In this document: positions 34,891-47,475 of the stretch, in pieces
Layout of the letters: each line of letters begins with the position of its first letter
Numbering within the stretch: position 1 is the first letter of the stretch
NCBI RefSeq assembly: GCF_001649575.2
Contig: NC_051450.1
Span: 15,407,654 to 15,471,653 of the forward strand
Reading direction: 5' to 3'
Length of the DNA stretch: 64,000 nucleotides
Origin: Kryptolebias marmoratus
Taxonomy: Eukaryota > Chordata > Actinopteri > Cyprinodontiformes > Rivulidae
Translations under genes and position numbers: made by a program
Notes under the pieces: generated by a model
Databases searched by the model: none
Seen by the model: the letters and a program-made list of their open reading frames with translations, nothing else
What the model was told of the DNA's origin: nothing

Positions 34891-35861
34891 TTTCAGTGCA
34901 TTTCCAAGAAACTCACAGTATAAGCAGAAAGGTTTAAAGCCAGCTGTTGATCTTCAAAGACATTTTCTCCAAAGGAATGCTTCAGCACAAAGAACGTAGC
35001 TCGTACACCTAAAGGAATGCCTTTAGAGAAAGTGAAAATTGCAAACATGTCATGTTGTGTGTGAGGTTGGGGCAGACTTTGACTCCTGACCTCAGTATCT
35101 TTAAATCTGTTGCTATTATCATCAACCCTGAAGCTGTTGACGCAAATGTCAGAAATGAAATTTTACTCCAAAGTACATGAAGGATTTCTGTCCTGCCCGT
35201 AAATCTTCGAAATTCCTCTGTGTTGTAAGAGCTGGATCCATTTGCAACACCTTTCCGCGGAAGCAGCGGCGGCGGCGACACACACCCATTCCCTCCTCCG
35301 CTGAGCTCCTCTCAGGTATTTATGAGTGGAGCTGCCCACGGCGAGCCCACTGAGATGCTTTGCTTTCTTTCTCAGCTGGAACTGGACTCTGTGCAAAGTG
35401 TTCTGCCAATGTCAATACAGGTGTTCCCCTCAAATATTTGGGCTGAGGTGTCCCATAGCTGATCAGCCCCTGGCGATTAAGGACCCTCCTTTTTAAATGA
35501 GCCTGAGGGTTTCATTAGGGGTGTCACCCCAAATGGCAAAACAAGCACATCAAGCTGATTGGCAGCAGATAATGTATTCCCAGTGGACCTATACTGTTTT
35601 AAATGTTTTTGAGATGAATAAGTGGCACAATAAAACAGTATGCAGCATGTGGATTTACTTGATGTCATTTGTTTGCTTTGTTAGTTTCACCAGAGGCATA
35701 AATTAGCATTTAAACAAAGCTTTGTGATAATGAACGAGTCAGATAACAGAGATTAGAGCTCGTCATGAAATGCACTTGTGAACACAAGGGAGTCATTTGA
35801 TATTTGGGGAAAACATGTTTCACCTGAAAACAAGAATAGATTAGATTTGGCTTGAAAGGGG

Positions 35862-36497
35862 TTAAACTAGATAGCTCAGATCTACTGAAGTAAACTCCTG
35901 TGGAAAGATTATGAACAATTAACATCTCTCCCCCGTTGTAGAAAGCTTTAGAAACAAGCTAAGTTTGAAGAAGTAGAGTTTAATTCTGACCGGATTATCA
36001 AGACAGCAGCTAATCAGAGCAGGGCAAATAGCTAAGTAGATTGCTGCCACCATCTTAAAACAACTCTAATCTTTCAAATGACTAAAGAAAACTATTTTAT
36101 AAGCATTTAGTATGTCATCAGTTTAACATAACATGTTTTATTCCAGCAGAAATATTATGATATTCCTGCAGAAACTGCACCAGAAGTGGTTCAGCTAGCT
36201 GCTGCGTTCACTATTTTCTGCTTCCAAAAAGCTACAAATTCTGTTAAATGTTTATTAAACCATTTTTGCATGAACCATTATGAGACCTTTAAGATTGTTG
36301 AGTAGATTTAAGATGGGATCAATCCACCCACATTAATCTTGGCCCTGCTTGGACGAGCTGTTAGCTTGTTAATCCGGTTTGAATTTAGCTCTTTTTCTTC
36401 AAACTGATTCTGATCAAGAGCTATCCTTTATGGGTAAGATATGAATTGTTCATAAAGTGTTGACAAAAACTCACCAAACAATTCTGAACTACTCTGC
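35862..36497. mobile_element. TTAA-type MITE family A, long degraded copy
   Basis: Opens with a TTAA (35862) and a decayed left arm containing ctgtggaaagattatgaac. Closes with agagctatcctttatgggtaagatatgaattgttcata split over a few substitutions. The interior includes a block, gctgccaccatcttaaaac, also present in the copy at 44818. Terminal bases on the right are not preserved. Confidence 0.6.
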
Positions 36498-37699
36498 ATA
36501 GTAACTGCAAGATAATCAAGATTATCAAGAAGGTAAAAGAGAAATTCCTCCATATATCCAGCTTCCTATTTGTGTCAGATAAACAGAATCCTTTCACGGC
36601 TTAAGTTCTATAAAATAATTTTTGTTCTAATGTTTCAAGGTGGGGCCTTTAAGTAAATAAGCATTTAATTGTGCTCTCTGCTTTCTTTGTTATCCTGGAT
36701 CCGACTGCATGTGCTGATAATGATACCATCTACATGGCTGTTTATGTTTCCATGCGTCAAAGGTGTGTAACACAGAGTAAGGTGGGTGACATAGCAATGC
36801 TGCAGGCAGAGCGTGCCTGGGAGCCAGTGTGTCCAGACAGACTCCACCCAGTTCGCTTCCCTGTCGCCTGGCAACTCTTCAAGACACAACAATGAGCCAT
36901 CCAGAACTCAGAGGAAGAGGCCGGCAGTCACATGAACAGCAGCCGTCGCACTTATTACCGAGGAATTCCGCTCTCCTCACACACACAAAAAAAAGTACCC
37001 TAATAATCGCCGACGTCAACAATTAGCCCTCTGTCCTCAAGAGCCTAGAGACGTTCTCACTTGTTTTGCCACTTCTGTAAGTTCACTTCAGCCTAATTAT
37101 AGCAGCTGAGTTGGCAAACATCAGATCCCTCACACAAGTTTAACAACGTTCCAACAGACGTGCATGATGCAGCAAGGCAAATGTGGGCAGCATTAAATTT
37201 AAAAAAAAGTTCTCCGGAGTTTGTCTGATGACGCGTCCTCCGTAAAGTTCTCACGAGATAAACAGGAAATGTCTTGGCTGTGGAGAATTTGTGTCGTTTT
37301 ATGCTGCCCTTTGAAGTCCCCCCTGTCAGGGCCCATCAATTCCCTTTCTGATAAACAAGGAAAAGTTCCAGGGAACACTGCGACTCGCACATGTTTACTC
37401 CTCTCTTCTCAGAAAAAGAGTTATGCGAGTGTGTGCAGGATGGGGGGATGGTAGTGCCACTGTGAATCAGGCCTGAATACATTAAGGCCACTCTCTTTAA
37501 AAGTGTGCCAAAGAGTTCATGGTGGAAGACGCCCCTCAAAGAGCACAATAATGGGCTTCAATGCTTTCCATCTGCGGCGGGAGAAAGGCCTGTGACAGCA
37601 CGTGCTGTGTATAGTGGGCTCAGCAGTGTATCAGTTTATGGCCATCAGATGCACCATAAAAATCACTTCTTATATAAAGACTCAGGCACTGGAGGGAAA

Positions 37700-37779
37700 A
37701 ATTCATCCAGTTCAACAGGTAAGATAATAGTCGTTCATACCCTTTGCACAGAACCCTGCTTCAAAAGCTCGTCCTTTAA
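37700..37779. repeat. TTAA-type MITE family A, right-arm fragment
   Basis: Shows caacaggtaagataatag, then ttcataccctttgcacagaaccctgcttc with point changes, and ends cctttaag (TTAA at 37776-37779). No left arm is found close by. Confidence 0.6.
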
Positions 37780-38174
37780 GAAGGATCCAATGCAGGAGAA
37801 TGTCAGCCAGTCTAAAAATATAGAAAATCTAAATTCACATTCAGACGCTCCCCAGAGGATTGACGGACCAGATGAGGCAGTCCGACAGGGTGGTTGTTGT
37901 GGTGGTCAGGCCGAGCAGACGGACCCAACAGGGCTGAAGGGGAGCTGATTGATGGCTCCAGCTGTCCCAGAGGATGGGGGCGTGCGGGGAGGTGGGGGCA
38001 CGCAGGCAGACAGCTGGTCACCTGTAGCCCCAGACATGATAGAGGCGCACAGCATTGTGTTTCACTGCAGAGGGCAACCGGTGCAACGCGGAGTTCATCA
38101 CAGCCGTGGAAAAACGAGCAGCAAAGGTGAACCGGGGATCAGACTGAAAGAGTGAAAGATAGCTTCAAAAATTC

Positions 38175-38905
38175 ATTTATTCCCAGAAAGAATGCATATC
38201 ACCCGCTGCCTTTTATGCCTGGCTTTTAAACTAAAACTGTCTGAAAAGGGACGGAGTTATAGCCATTTTGGTCAAACATTCAAACCTCTTGGATTATACT
38301 AGATGCAATCTTTTATGCATGAGCTCATGTGATATTGCAAGATCTTGTGAAATGTGTTGGCGCTCAGAGTATGTGTTGCAAATGACTCTCAGCTGCTACC
38401 ATGCCTACAATTAGATCTATATTTGCACAATTGACTGAGTTGAAGCCATTTTTGTGTTGGTTATAATCAATTAGCTGTGGTAGTCATCTTGAATTAGGTA
38501 AATCCAAAAGTTAACCGGCTGTAGATATACATTCGCTAATTACTTTCTGAGAGATTCATTAAAATCTGTCCAGTTGTTCATGAAATATTTTGCTAACAGA
38601 CTTACAAAGGTCAACACCAACAGTTAATGTCAAAGTTTGAAGCAAGAATACTTGATGCAATATATAATGCTTAGAGTATGCGTTGGGGTTGATGCTCAGC
38701 TACGACCGCACCAAATCTGAGCTTAATATCTCAAAAAACTGACTGAGTTTAGGCCATTTTTGTGTTTCCTTAGATCAGCTGGCTGGGGCGGCCATATTGA
38801 ACGGAGTTGACTCCAAAAGTTACTAAACTGAACATGTACAACTAATGATTACTTTCAGAGTTTTATTAAAATCCATCAAATGGTTGCTAAACACACACAC
38901 AGTGG
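38175..38905 (+). repeat. Dispersed repeat family B, two-unit copy
   Basis: The most complete family B copy. It opens with gaatgcatatcacccgctgc and has a first body unit ending gaaatattttgctaacagac. A second, diverged body unit (from about 38600) repeats the gtatgcgtt..gctcagctacgaccgc and ggggcggccatattgaa blocks and ends in an (AC)n tail. No reading frame persists across it. Confidence 0.7.
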
Positions 38906-41874
38906 TGGGTTATAAATAGGTTTAGAAAACATGCACAAGAGTAATTTAATTCAAGCATTTCAATACTTACTGTAAGTATTTAGTTAATAAGATTACTTTA
39001 AACTTGTAGAGTAAACACACACGCTTCATCATTTGAGTCTCAAAATCATCCAATTTTGCATGGAATTAAGACCTGGACTTTGGGAATAATTATTTAAGTT
39101 ATGTGAGGGGAGGGAAAAATACACAGGATGAGCTCACTCAGGCACAGGGATTAATCCAGAGGCAAGAAGGGAAGAAACAACTCCCCATCCCCCTTCTCAC
39201 TGCCAGTCAGCCAATCAGACGAGCCGGTTTACTTGGAGACCAAAGAATCTGTGTGGTGATATGAAATCATCAGCATTAAAGGACAGGTCAAATGTTTGTT
39301 TTGCTTTTCTGCTTCTTCCCTCTGCGATGAGTGGAAAAATCCGCTGTTGCTTTCTAAGAAAACTTGCAGGACTTTGTCTTATTTTGCCTCATGTAGATTG
39401 TTAGAATAAAAGGAATCATTCTAGCTGTGTGTTTTCCTCTCGAGGAAGGCAGGGGCACATTCATGAGTTTCGGTTGTTCAGCTCTGAGACAGGCACGATT
39501 CACATATTCAGCAACTTGCCTCTGCTGTCTTCCTTTGTCACCACTCCGCTGTGACAAGAAATGTTCCGATTTCAACGCTTCCATTCATTCTCGAACAAAC
39601 AAGCACTATGTCTGGGCTGCCCTCACTGCATACAGTATGTGCTCTCTGTACTTGTGTATGTGTCTTCATAGCTTTGGGGTAAGAAATGCTGCCAGTTTCG
39701 GTTTGTTTACTTGGCAATGTCAGAGGGTTGTCTGACTAATGCACTCTGGATTGTCTCTCAGCAGAAGCTTGTTCTATGTTTTATTCATTTGGTGTGATGT
39801 GCTATAGACTCCCCCCTGACAAAATATTATTGATTTCTTGATAGACTATTAAAAGAGGGACTTAAAAAATCAATAGTTAAAGGGAACCTTTATGTTTTGT
39901 TCATAATTGATTGAATGAAACAATAGGGAAGGTACAAATGGCATCATTAGCCATTTATCTGCTGCTGATTTCTTTATTGTTTGCTCTATAGCTCATTTTT
40001 AGGTTACTTGTATTTAAAAATATTGATAGCGCTGCCATGAAAATGTAAATCATGCTTATACCAGCATGCATTGATCAAATGAGATCAGGAGGGAATAATT
40101 GGCTCGCCGGAAAAAGCCACAAGTATTCTAAATTTACAGTACATAAGATAATTACAAGGCTAGCACAATCTGTTTTAAAGGAGCAGATTGTGTCTCATTG
40201 ACAAACTGTTTAAAAATATGTGCCAAAATTAACATTATTTTTTCTTTTTTGCAAAAGCATCTGTTCGTGTTCATTCATATGCTGAAAAAAAACATATTGG
40301 CTTAAAGAAAATATTCTAAGATATAAACTGGACAACATTTATAGGATGACAACAAGAACAAATCCACAAACCTCATATAGAAAAACACTGAATTTAATCC
40401 CGGATTTACATTCTTTTTTATATCCCATTTTGTTTTTTTAATTAATGATAAACCAATGAAAAGAAAGTGCTAAAAAAAAAAAATCTTTAGAAAATGTCAC
40501 CTGTCTAAAATGAGTGGAATCAAAGCCAGTGGCCAATGACTGGAAAATAAAAAAAAAAAATTGAATAATCAGAAAGTTTGAATAAAAATATTGCTTGGAA
40601 TTGTTATTAGGATCAAATCTGTTTCCTTTGAAACAAACTAATAAAAACGAGGTGTGGCTCAGAGTTCCTGCCCAGACTGTACTGAACACGTGTTACACTG
40701 GGTGAGAACAACACCTTCACAGAATTCAATAAAAAAAAACAAGTTTACATTCGGAGATTCAAAAGGGTTTTGTGTTTGAGCCGCACACATATCCGTCAAA
40801 CATAAAACTCTTCGTATCCTGCGCTGCACAAAAGTTTCTGCGCTCATTTTTTAAAACTAAATGTTTGTTTTGAAGGTTTAATGATGACTGACAGCTCGTC
40901 CAATCCCATCCCTCAGCAATATGACGAGTCATGATTCACAGGATGGAGCTAAACCTCACTTTCAAATAGCCCACTTCATCACAGAGACGTTGTGATCATT
41001 GTATACCTCTAAGCTGTCATCACACTCCCTTCAATGGCTGCGAAACTGCCGTCAGTGCTCAGGCGGCATCGTTGGGACACACATGCCTTTCAGAATTTAC
41101 AGCTCCTGATGGTTGCCTGCATTGCCAAGAAATCAATACATGGCAGCTTGTGCTTTATGGCTACACGACAGCTCTAAGAGATATAGCGCAGGAGTGCACG
41201 CAGAGATATTAGCTCAGAGGAGAGCCAGACAACAAAAAGTGAAACCCCACATCAGACTGTTTTCCTTTTGACTGCAGCCCTTCCTCATTGCGATGTTTAC
41301 ATGCAGCTCACGTGCTTTCAAAGAAAAGACAGAGGCTTCTGAAGCACAGGAAGAAACTCCTCTCATACTGATGCAGAAATGATAACAATAAGGTCCAACG
41401 TGTAAGATTAAACACAGAGAATTAAATAAAGCTTTGTTTTTATTCCTCTTCGATTTACTTATTACGACTGTACACTGTCCTGAATTATTGCTAAATCTTA
41501 GCTCTCATTAGTTTACAGTACTAACAGATAAGTTTCTTTGAAACAGGTTGATTAAAAAAACAAAATTTCTCAGCTAGGACTCCACCTTAATGTCATGGAA
41601 ATCCCTCCTCGTCACAATTTCGCTGTTACAAGGAGAGGGAAATCACACGCTGCAGTGTTTCCAGTCACACACTGAGCACTTCCTTTTTGTTGTGCAATCA
41701 ATGCAAAGTAGCAATGCTGAAAGAAAAAAAAAAGCAGCTGAACTTTAATGTGACCTGGAGTTGAAAACAACAACAAAAAAACCAAAACTGAGTGCACTTA
41801 GTATGGCCTGTCTTTAACAGGAGATAATGTTTTAGCCCATGTCTGTGTGTGTGTATTCATGTGTCTGATTATGA

Positions 41875-42215
41875 CCAAAACATCTCATGAGCCACCTAAT
41901 GTACTTTAATCAAACTTTAAGTAACCACTGGACGTGCATCTATAGCTGATTAACTTTTGGAGTCAAACTCCATTCAAGATGGCCGCCGCAGCTCAGTTAG
42001 TTTTACTGATACTGGGCTAAATTCAGTGTGGTAGTAGCTGGGAGCTATCCTCAACTCATACCAAGGCTAACAGGTTCTTAAATATTGAATGAAACCATGG
42101 AAAATATCATTTACAAGGTTTGACCCTTTCTCATCAAAAGAAGATCTTAATTTAAAACTCTGGCATGGAAAGCGGTGGGCGATATGCATTCCTTTAAGGA
42201 AAGCTAGGCCTTTAA
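41875..42215 (-). repeat. Dispersed repeat family B, inverted copy
   Basis: Reverse-strand copy. The plus strand shows tcaagatggccgccgcagc, then ggtttgacc and ggcatggaaagcggtgggcg, and ends gatatgcattcctttaag, the complement of the family opening. It matches the inverted copy at 54035 block for block. Confidence 0.7.
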
Positions 42216-42600
42216 TTCAATTTTAAATGATTTAAAACCAATGTTTTTATGTATACTTTGCTTGAAGTTACATGCAAACTGGATAAAATACAATGTAAAA
42301 GTGGCATCAACTTATGCTTCCAATTTTCCACTTGTCCTAAATATAAAGCTCGCTTTTTGCTTTAAAAAAAAGCATCAGTCTTTTTCCCGTTGGATCTTAA
42401 ACACATCCCTCTCCAGCCAACTCTGTAAATGCAATCATTTAACTTAATTTGGTTGTGTAATTCACTAATTTGTGTTCATGCCGTGTGTTCACACAGGCCA
42501 TCAAAACGGCTCTGCATTGTTGTCGGTGGAAATTTCATCTTTCTGCACAGCAGTAGTTTGCTGTCATCAAACAAAATCACCACACAGCTTCTAAATAGAG

Positions 42601-42632
42601 TTTTTTTTCTCTCTCTCTCTCTCGCTCTCTCT
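42601..42632. repeat. (TC)n tract
   Basis: A poly(T) run followed by TC dinucleotides, interrupted once by CG. Simple sequence. Confidence 0.85.
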
Positions 42633-42999
42633 TCCTTGGAGTGATGGAGGACAATGGGGTGCTAGTAATAGAAGGAACAGCAGGAGGGGGTGGGGGGGGG
42701 CTCACAGAATCAGCATCACAGGGAGTTGTTGTTGTTACCACGGCTACAGCGACAAGCAGGCCAACTGCAGGTGCCCGACCGACAACAGGGAGGTCCAATT
42801 AGAGACCACGGGAGAAGGGAGAAGATTAGAAACCAGCGGCGTGATGATGTGGGTTCACTAATCAGAAACATTTAGCGGTAAATCAAACGATGACTGAGCG
42901 GATGTCCGAATGAGAAAGAAAGTGACAGAACCCCTGGAAATGTTCTCCAAATTTCTTGACTACATAATTAAAAGACCCCACTAAGTTTTTTTTGTTTTT

Positions 43000-43495
43000 T
43001 TTTTAATCTATTTTTTACTTCAGCAGTTATGCAGGAAGTTCCCTACTGGTTCTGTTCCTCTATTAGTTGTCATTCAGGAGATGGACACTATGACTTGTTT
43101 TTTCTTTTCTTCTAACTGCTGTGATTTTTGAAATAACAACATAGAAATACATTGAGATCTTTTAAATTCCTTCAGAAACATTGCTGTCTTTGAAATCTGC
43201 ATCAGCATACTTGCTGTATTTTTGTCTTCTTATACTATTAGTTTAGCCTTTAGCTGCTTCCAGCTTCCAGCCAGCCTGTGCCAGTTTAGCCTTTTAGCTA
43301 TTTTAGCCATTTACTGCTTCTAGCTCTTAGTTGTTTGTTACTTTTAGCTTCTAGCTACCCTTTTGCTACGTTTAAGTTTTGCACCCTTTAGCTTGTGTTC
43401 TGCTTCTTTTACCTTTACCAACCCAGTTTTGTCTCTTTCAGCAAACTCATTCAGCACTCAGCATTTATATTTTCTGAAGTTAAATTTGTGCTTTT
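43000..43495 (+). repeat. Dispersed repeat family C, copy 1
   Basis: Starts near cagttatgcaggaagttccctactg, with a split match to the second copy. It continues with tcattcaggagatgg, agaaatacattgagatctttt, and a pyrimidine-rich section made of repeated short words such as ttttagctt and ctagct (about 43240-43400). It ends near ctcagcatttatattttctg. The same block order recurs in direct orientation at 46950-47475. Confidence 0.6.
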
Positions 43496-44396
43496 TTTCC
43501 CCCGTCTTCCTCTGTTACACATTCAGACACCCCCCCTCCAACCAGAGCACAACCTCCGGGCGAGTCGCTCCTGAATGGCTTCTGAATGTGAGAAAGGGAC
43601 AAGTAGCAGTGTTTACCGAGCACTACTGTCCACACATCCGTTCCCACAATGGCCCCATTGAGGGTGGGCCCAGGTTAAAGCCTATTTAAAAGGCTTGTTT
43701 AACACCGAGAAGAGAGGCCACATACCCGAACCACAGGGAAGAGGGTGGTGGGGGGAGGGAGAGGGATTCAAACTCCTCACCCTCCAACGCCAGCATTTTT
43801 TTTTACTGTAATTTATTTTTTTCTCTTTTCTCTGCATGTGCATTCAGAAAAAAATGTTTTTTCACATGATCTCCATGTGCACGTGTCAGGGCAGAGCATG
43901 TGAACGCACCACAGTGTGCCCAACAGAGGACAGGAGGAAAGAAGGGGGGGGTATCAATGTAAGGGTGGATATTTCATTGAAAAAAATAAGTAAGTAATAG
44001 AGGCACGAATGGGCAGCGTGAGGGAAAGAAAGAGTAAAACGACAACGAGGAAACATCCCACCACCCCCTCCTCTACCTTCCCTCCTTCCCGTCATGTGAA
44101 GGACAAGCCTGGCGGGGCTGCGGTCTGGCCCAGTGATTGTGTACGGCGCCTTGCGGTGCCTCACACAGGAACCCCATTAATCACTGGAGCAGGTCTCTCA
44201 CTCGTGGACACAAAGACCCCACACGCCGACACAACTGCGTACACTTGCACATGCAAACACGCAAACACAATGAACGCTCGGGGACACGGGGGGAAAGAAT
44301 AACAAGGCTGCAGAGAGACAGAGAAGGAGATTCCAAAAAGTAGTCACAGAAGAGCACATAATTATTTCTAAAATGTTTTGGCAGCACTCAGCAGAG

Positions 44397-44413
44397 AAAG
44401 AGAGAGAGAGAGA
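44397..44413. repeat. (AG)n tract
   Basis: Short AG dinucleotide run in intergenic DNA. Confidence 0.8.
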
Positions 44414-44817
44414 ACTGAGAAAGGAATGCCAAACAGTTTGGAGTCACACCAAGAGAGCAGACTTGAATTGGTTTAGCATTTAGTCATGGAGTGAATTTGT
44501 TTCTACAAAACAGCACAGTCCTGATATTTAAAGCATTTAAAGTGCTGTGATCTCACAGGGCAGAGAATACTCATTTCATATAATTCTTAATGCTGCAAAA
44601 ACATGTTTTGATTTAATTACACCGGCGTCCTGAGATATTAGATGACTGCACAGACATGAGCGATACATATATTTCCCCACGAGTCAAACCGATAATGTTT
44701 TCCAGGTCATTTGGAAGAGAAATCCCTGCAGCAAGTCTATTTCTATCAGAGCTTGGGTTGACGTGTGCAGAGTCCATGGAGCTGAGGAAAAGGACACGTC
44801 TGAGGTCACGCCGTGCA

Positions 44818-45332
44818 TTAAAGCGATAATTCAGAATCTCTGAAGTTGGGTTCTGGGGAAAGGTTATGAACAGTTAATGTCTTACCTGACCATGGTGATG
44901 AGCTAACGGCTAGTCAGAGCGGGACCAAAGTGGATTGCTGTCATCTGAAAACAACTCCAATCTAAAAGAGAATTCACAGTGGATCATATAGTTGCTATTT
45001 TGGAAACATTTCCATCACAGTCCATTTTGCATGAAACTGTTATTTACATAAAAATCTTTGGATATTTGCAAGAGCAAATAGGGGCAGTAGCAGCTTCTGG
45101 TAGGACTTTATTATAGTTTTTGCCAGAATAACCATGTATTACAAAACTGAAGGTTTATAAAACAGCCTTTGCATTAACCACCATGACATTTTTGTGATCT
45201 AAGTCGTTTAAAGATGGCAGCAATCCACTTTGGTCTTGGCCCCACTTGAACTAGCCCATAGCTCATCAATCTGGTCAATAGCTATCCAGCTATCCTTTAC
45301 AAAATATCTAGAACCTTGTTTCAAAATTTTAA
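44818..45332. mobile_element. TTAA-type MITE family A, long copy
   Basis: Left arm from TTAA (44818-44821) reads agcgataattcagaatctc, then gggaaaggttatgaacagtt and gtcttacctg. Inside are inverted blocks: agcgggaccaaagtggattg near 44927 and, later, caatccactttggtcttggc near 45221. The right arm is decayed (agctatcctttacaaaatat). The structure is a long imperfect palindrome. Confidence 0.65.
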
Positions 45333-46949
45333 ACACTTTAAAACCTACTTGCTACTCCTTCAACAAGGTCACACATTGATCTCATTCTTATAGATGCTAA
45401 AATTGTTCTTTTTTGTTGCATTAAAATCAGCTTCACCCTTTCTCCACCCTGTACATCTGCAGGCATAAAACACAAGAACCGGAAACCAGATTGATTGATA
45501 GCACAATCTGCAGGTGGGAAAGGAAGAGCTGTAAAACGTGGAGTCGCCTGGCATACGAAGAGACAATCATCTGTGTGGGAATGTGTGTGCGTAAGAGCGT
45601 GTCTTCTCCACTCTACATGCCTCTCAGACCTAATCCAAGCCCAGCCACTGTAATTTACTGCCCCATTGGTAACTAGCCATCGACAGGGGAGGAGATGAGG
45701 AAGAGCGAAGGAAAGGCAGGTGCCAGAGGCGGGCTGAGGGTCAATGGCTATATCGAGCACATAAACCCCCATGTAATGAGCAATATTTGTGTACCAGGAG
45801 GAAGGTCATAAGGGTGAAATAGGGAGGGCGTTTCGCATGCAGACACAGGACACCATTTATCAGGAGCTCATGTGAAATGTGTTTTTGTTTATGCATGCAA
45901 ATGCGATGAAACAACATTTCTTGACATATTAATTATGCACAATTTATTGTGGATCGTTGTTTTCTCTCTAATGTGCTGCAGCAAATCTGTGATCTTAATG
46001 AGTCTAATCTAGATAAGCAAAGATGAAACGAAAACAAAAGTCTAAAAGGGCTGCTTGTAGCCCCTCTGAAAAGCAGCCGTTAACTGTCACAAGCGGCAGA
46101 ATCATTATCCTAATTATGTGTCATTACATAATCAATGTGTATTTGGTGATAAAGTAGATTAATCTTATCTGAAATCCTGCGCACAGCGAGGTAAAAATGC
46201 AAATGAAGGCTGACATACTGGAGCCAACTGTCCATCAGCGCTTTAAATACTTTTGCCTTTGGCTTTAATGTCGCCAGAATAAAAACACACAACAAAGTGA
46301 ATCCAATCAGAGCCGAGCAGCTGACCTCAGCTTCTGTAAACACATTTTAGAAGGAGTCTGAGTGCTTGTTTTTAGTTTATGGAAAAACTGAGGCTTTCTG
46401 TTGAGATTAAGGCTGCAGATCCCAATGATGTGTTTGAGATTTGATGCGGATTGTGGCTACTTTAATCATCGCAGGCTATACGTGACATCACACTGTACTC
46501 TACATAGGTCTGTATGGCGTCCCCCAGCCTCGTGTCCTCTCTATACACTCGTCCCTGGTGGCGTGAGCCCCGTTGGGACTGGGCCAACATAAGCTCTCTA
46601 AATGACAGGGCTCAAACATGCAGAGTGACAGGGTGTGTTTTATTGTGATTAAATGCTGTGAGAGAAGCTCATCATTGACCAAAGCGTCACACCTCCAGGC
46701 ACTGTTAATCATAAACAACACGCAGCTTCTATCCGCCACACAATAGATCCAAATACAGGAATCTATTAGCCAGTCGTCACTTATGGTAACACTGACGATG
46801 AAAGGTGTTTGTTTAGCAAGAACGGGTGTAATGACAGACGAACTGAGGGCTGAGAGATCAACATCTACATGTTAATGGCACCTTGATACTCTTATTAACA
46901 GCATGATTAAAAACACAGCATGATTTTTATATATTTATATATATTATTT

Positions 46950-47475
46950 GCTTCAATAATTATGCAGTAAATTCCCTACTGATTCTTGTTGTGTAATAGT
47001 TGACTGCCGCCACTATTGTTTTCCTGTTTTTTGTTTGTTTTGGGTTTTTTTTTCATACAAGTTTTGCAATCTAACTACTTCTGCATAAAATACAAAGCAT
47101 TTATCTCATTCAGGAGATGGGTAACTTTCATGCTTTTTGAAATTTTTTATTTTATTTACAAATAACTTTTTCATAGAAATACATTGAGAGCTTTTGCATT
47201 CCTTCAAAACCATTGTTTTCTTTGAAATTTGCTTCAACACACTTTTTGTTTTCTTCTATGTTTAGTTTTTAGTTAGCCTTTTGCTACATTTAACGTTTAG
47301 CTCCAGTTTTGCTTCTTTTGGCTTCTCGCTATAGCTCTGCTTCTTGTGGTTTCAACAACTCATTTTCTTCTTTTTCAGCAAATTTAAGCAAAATCCTTCA
47401 GCATTTGCATCGTATATTTGCAGAAAAAAATTGAGTGCAAATACTGAGAGCAATCCCTAATAACCCTAAAGTGTG
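46950..47475 (+). repeat. Dispersed repeat family C, copy 2
   Basis: Shares with 43000-43495 the ordered blocks attatgcagtaaattccctactg, tcattcaggagatgg, agaaatacattgagagctttt, a section of ttagcctttt/gtttagct words, and a final ttcagcatttgcat, each allowing substitutions. The copies lie about 3.9 kb apart in the same orientation. No transposase or reverse-transcriptase frame is visible. Confidence 0.6.

Noticed and set aside
45338..45772. 144-codon minus-strand frame
   Set aside because: No recognisable domain, no neighbouring exon, and its C-terminal end overlaps the edge of a family A MITE.
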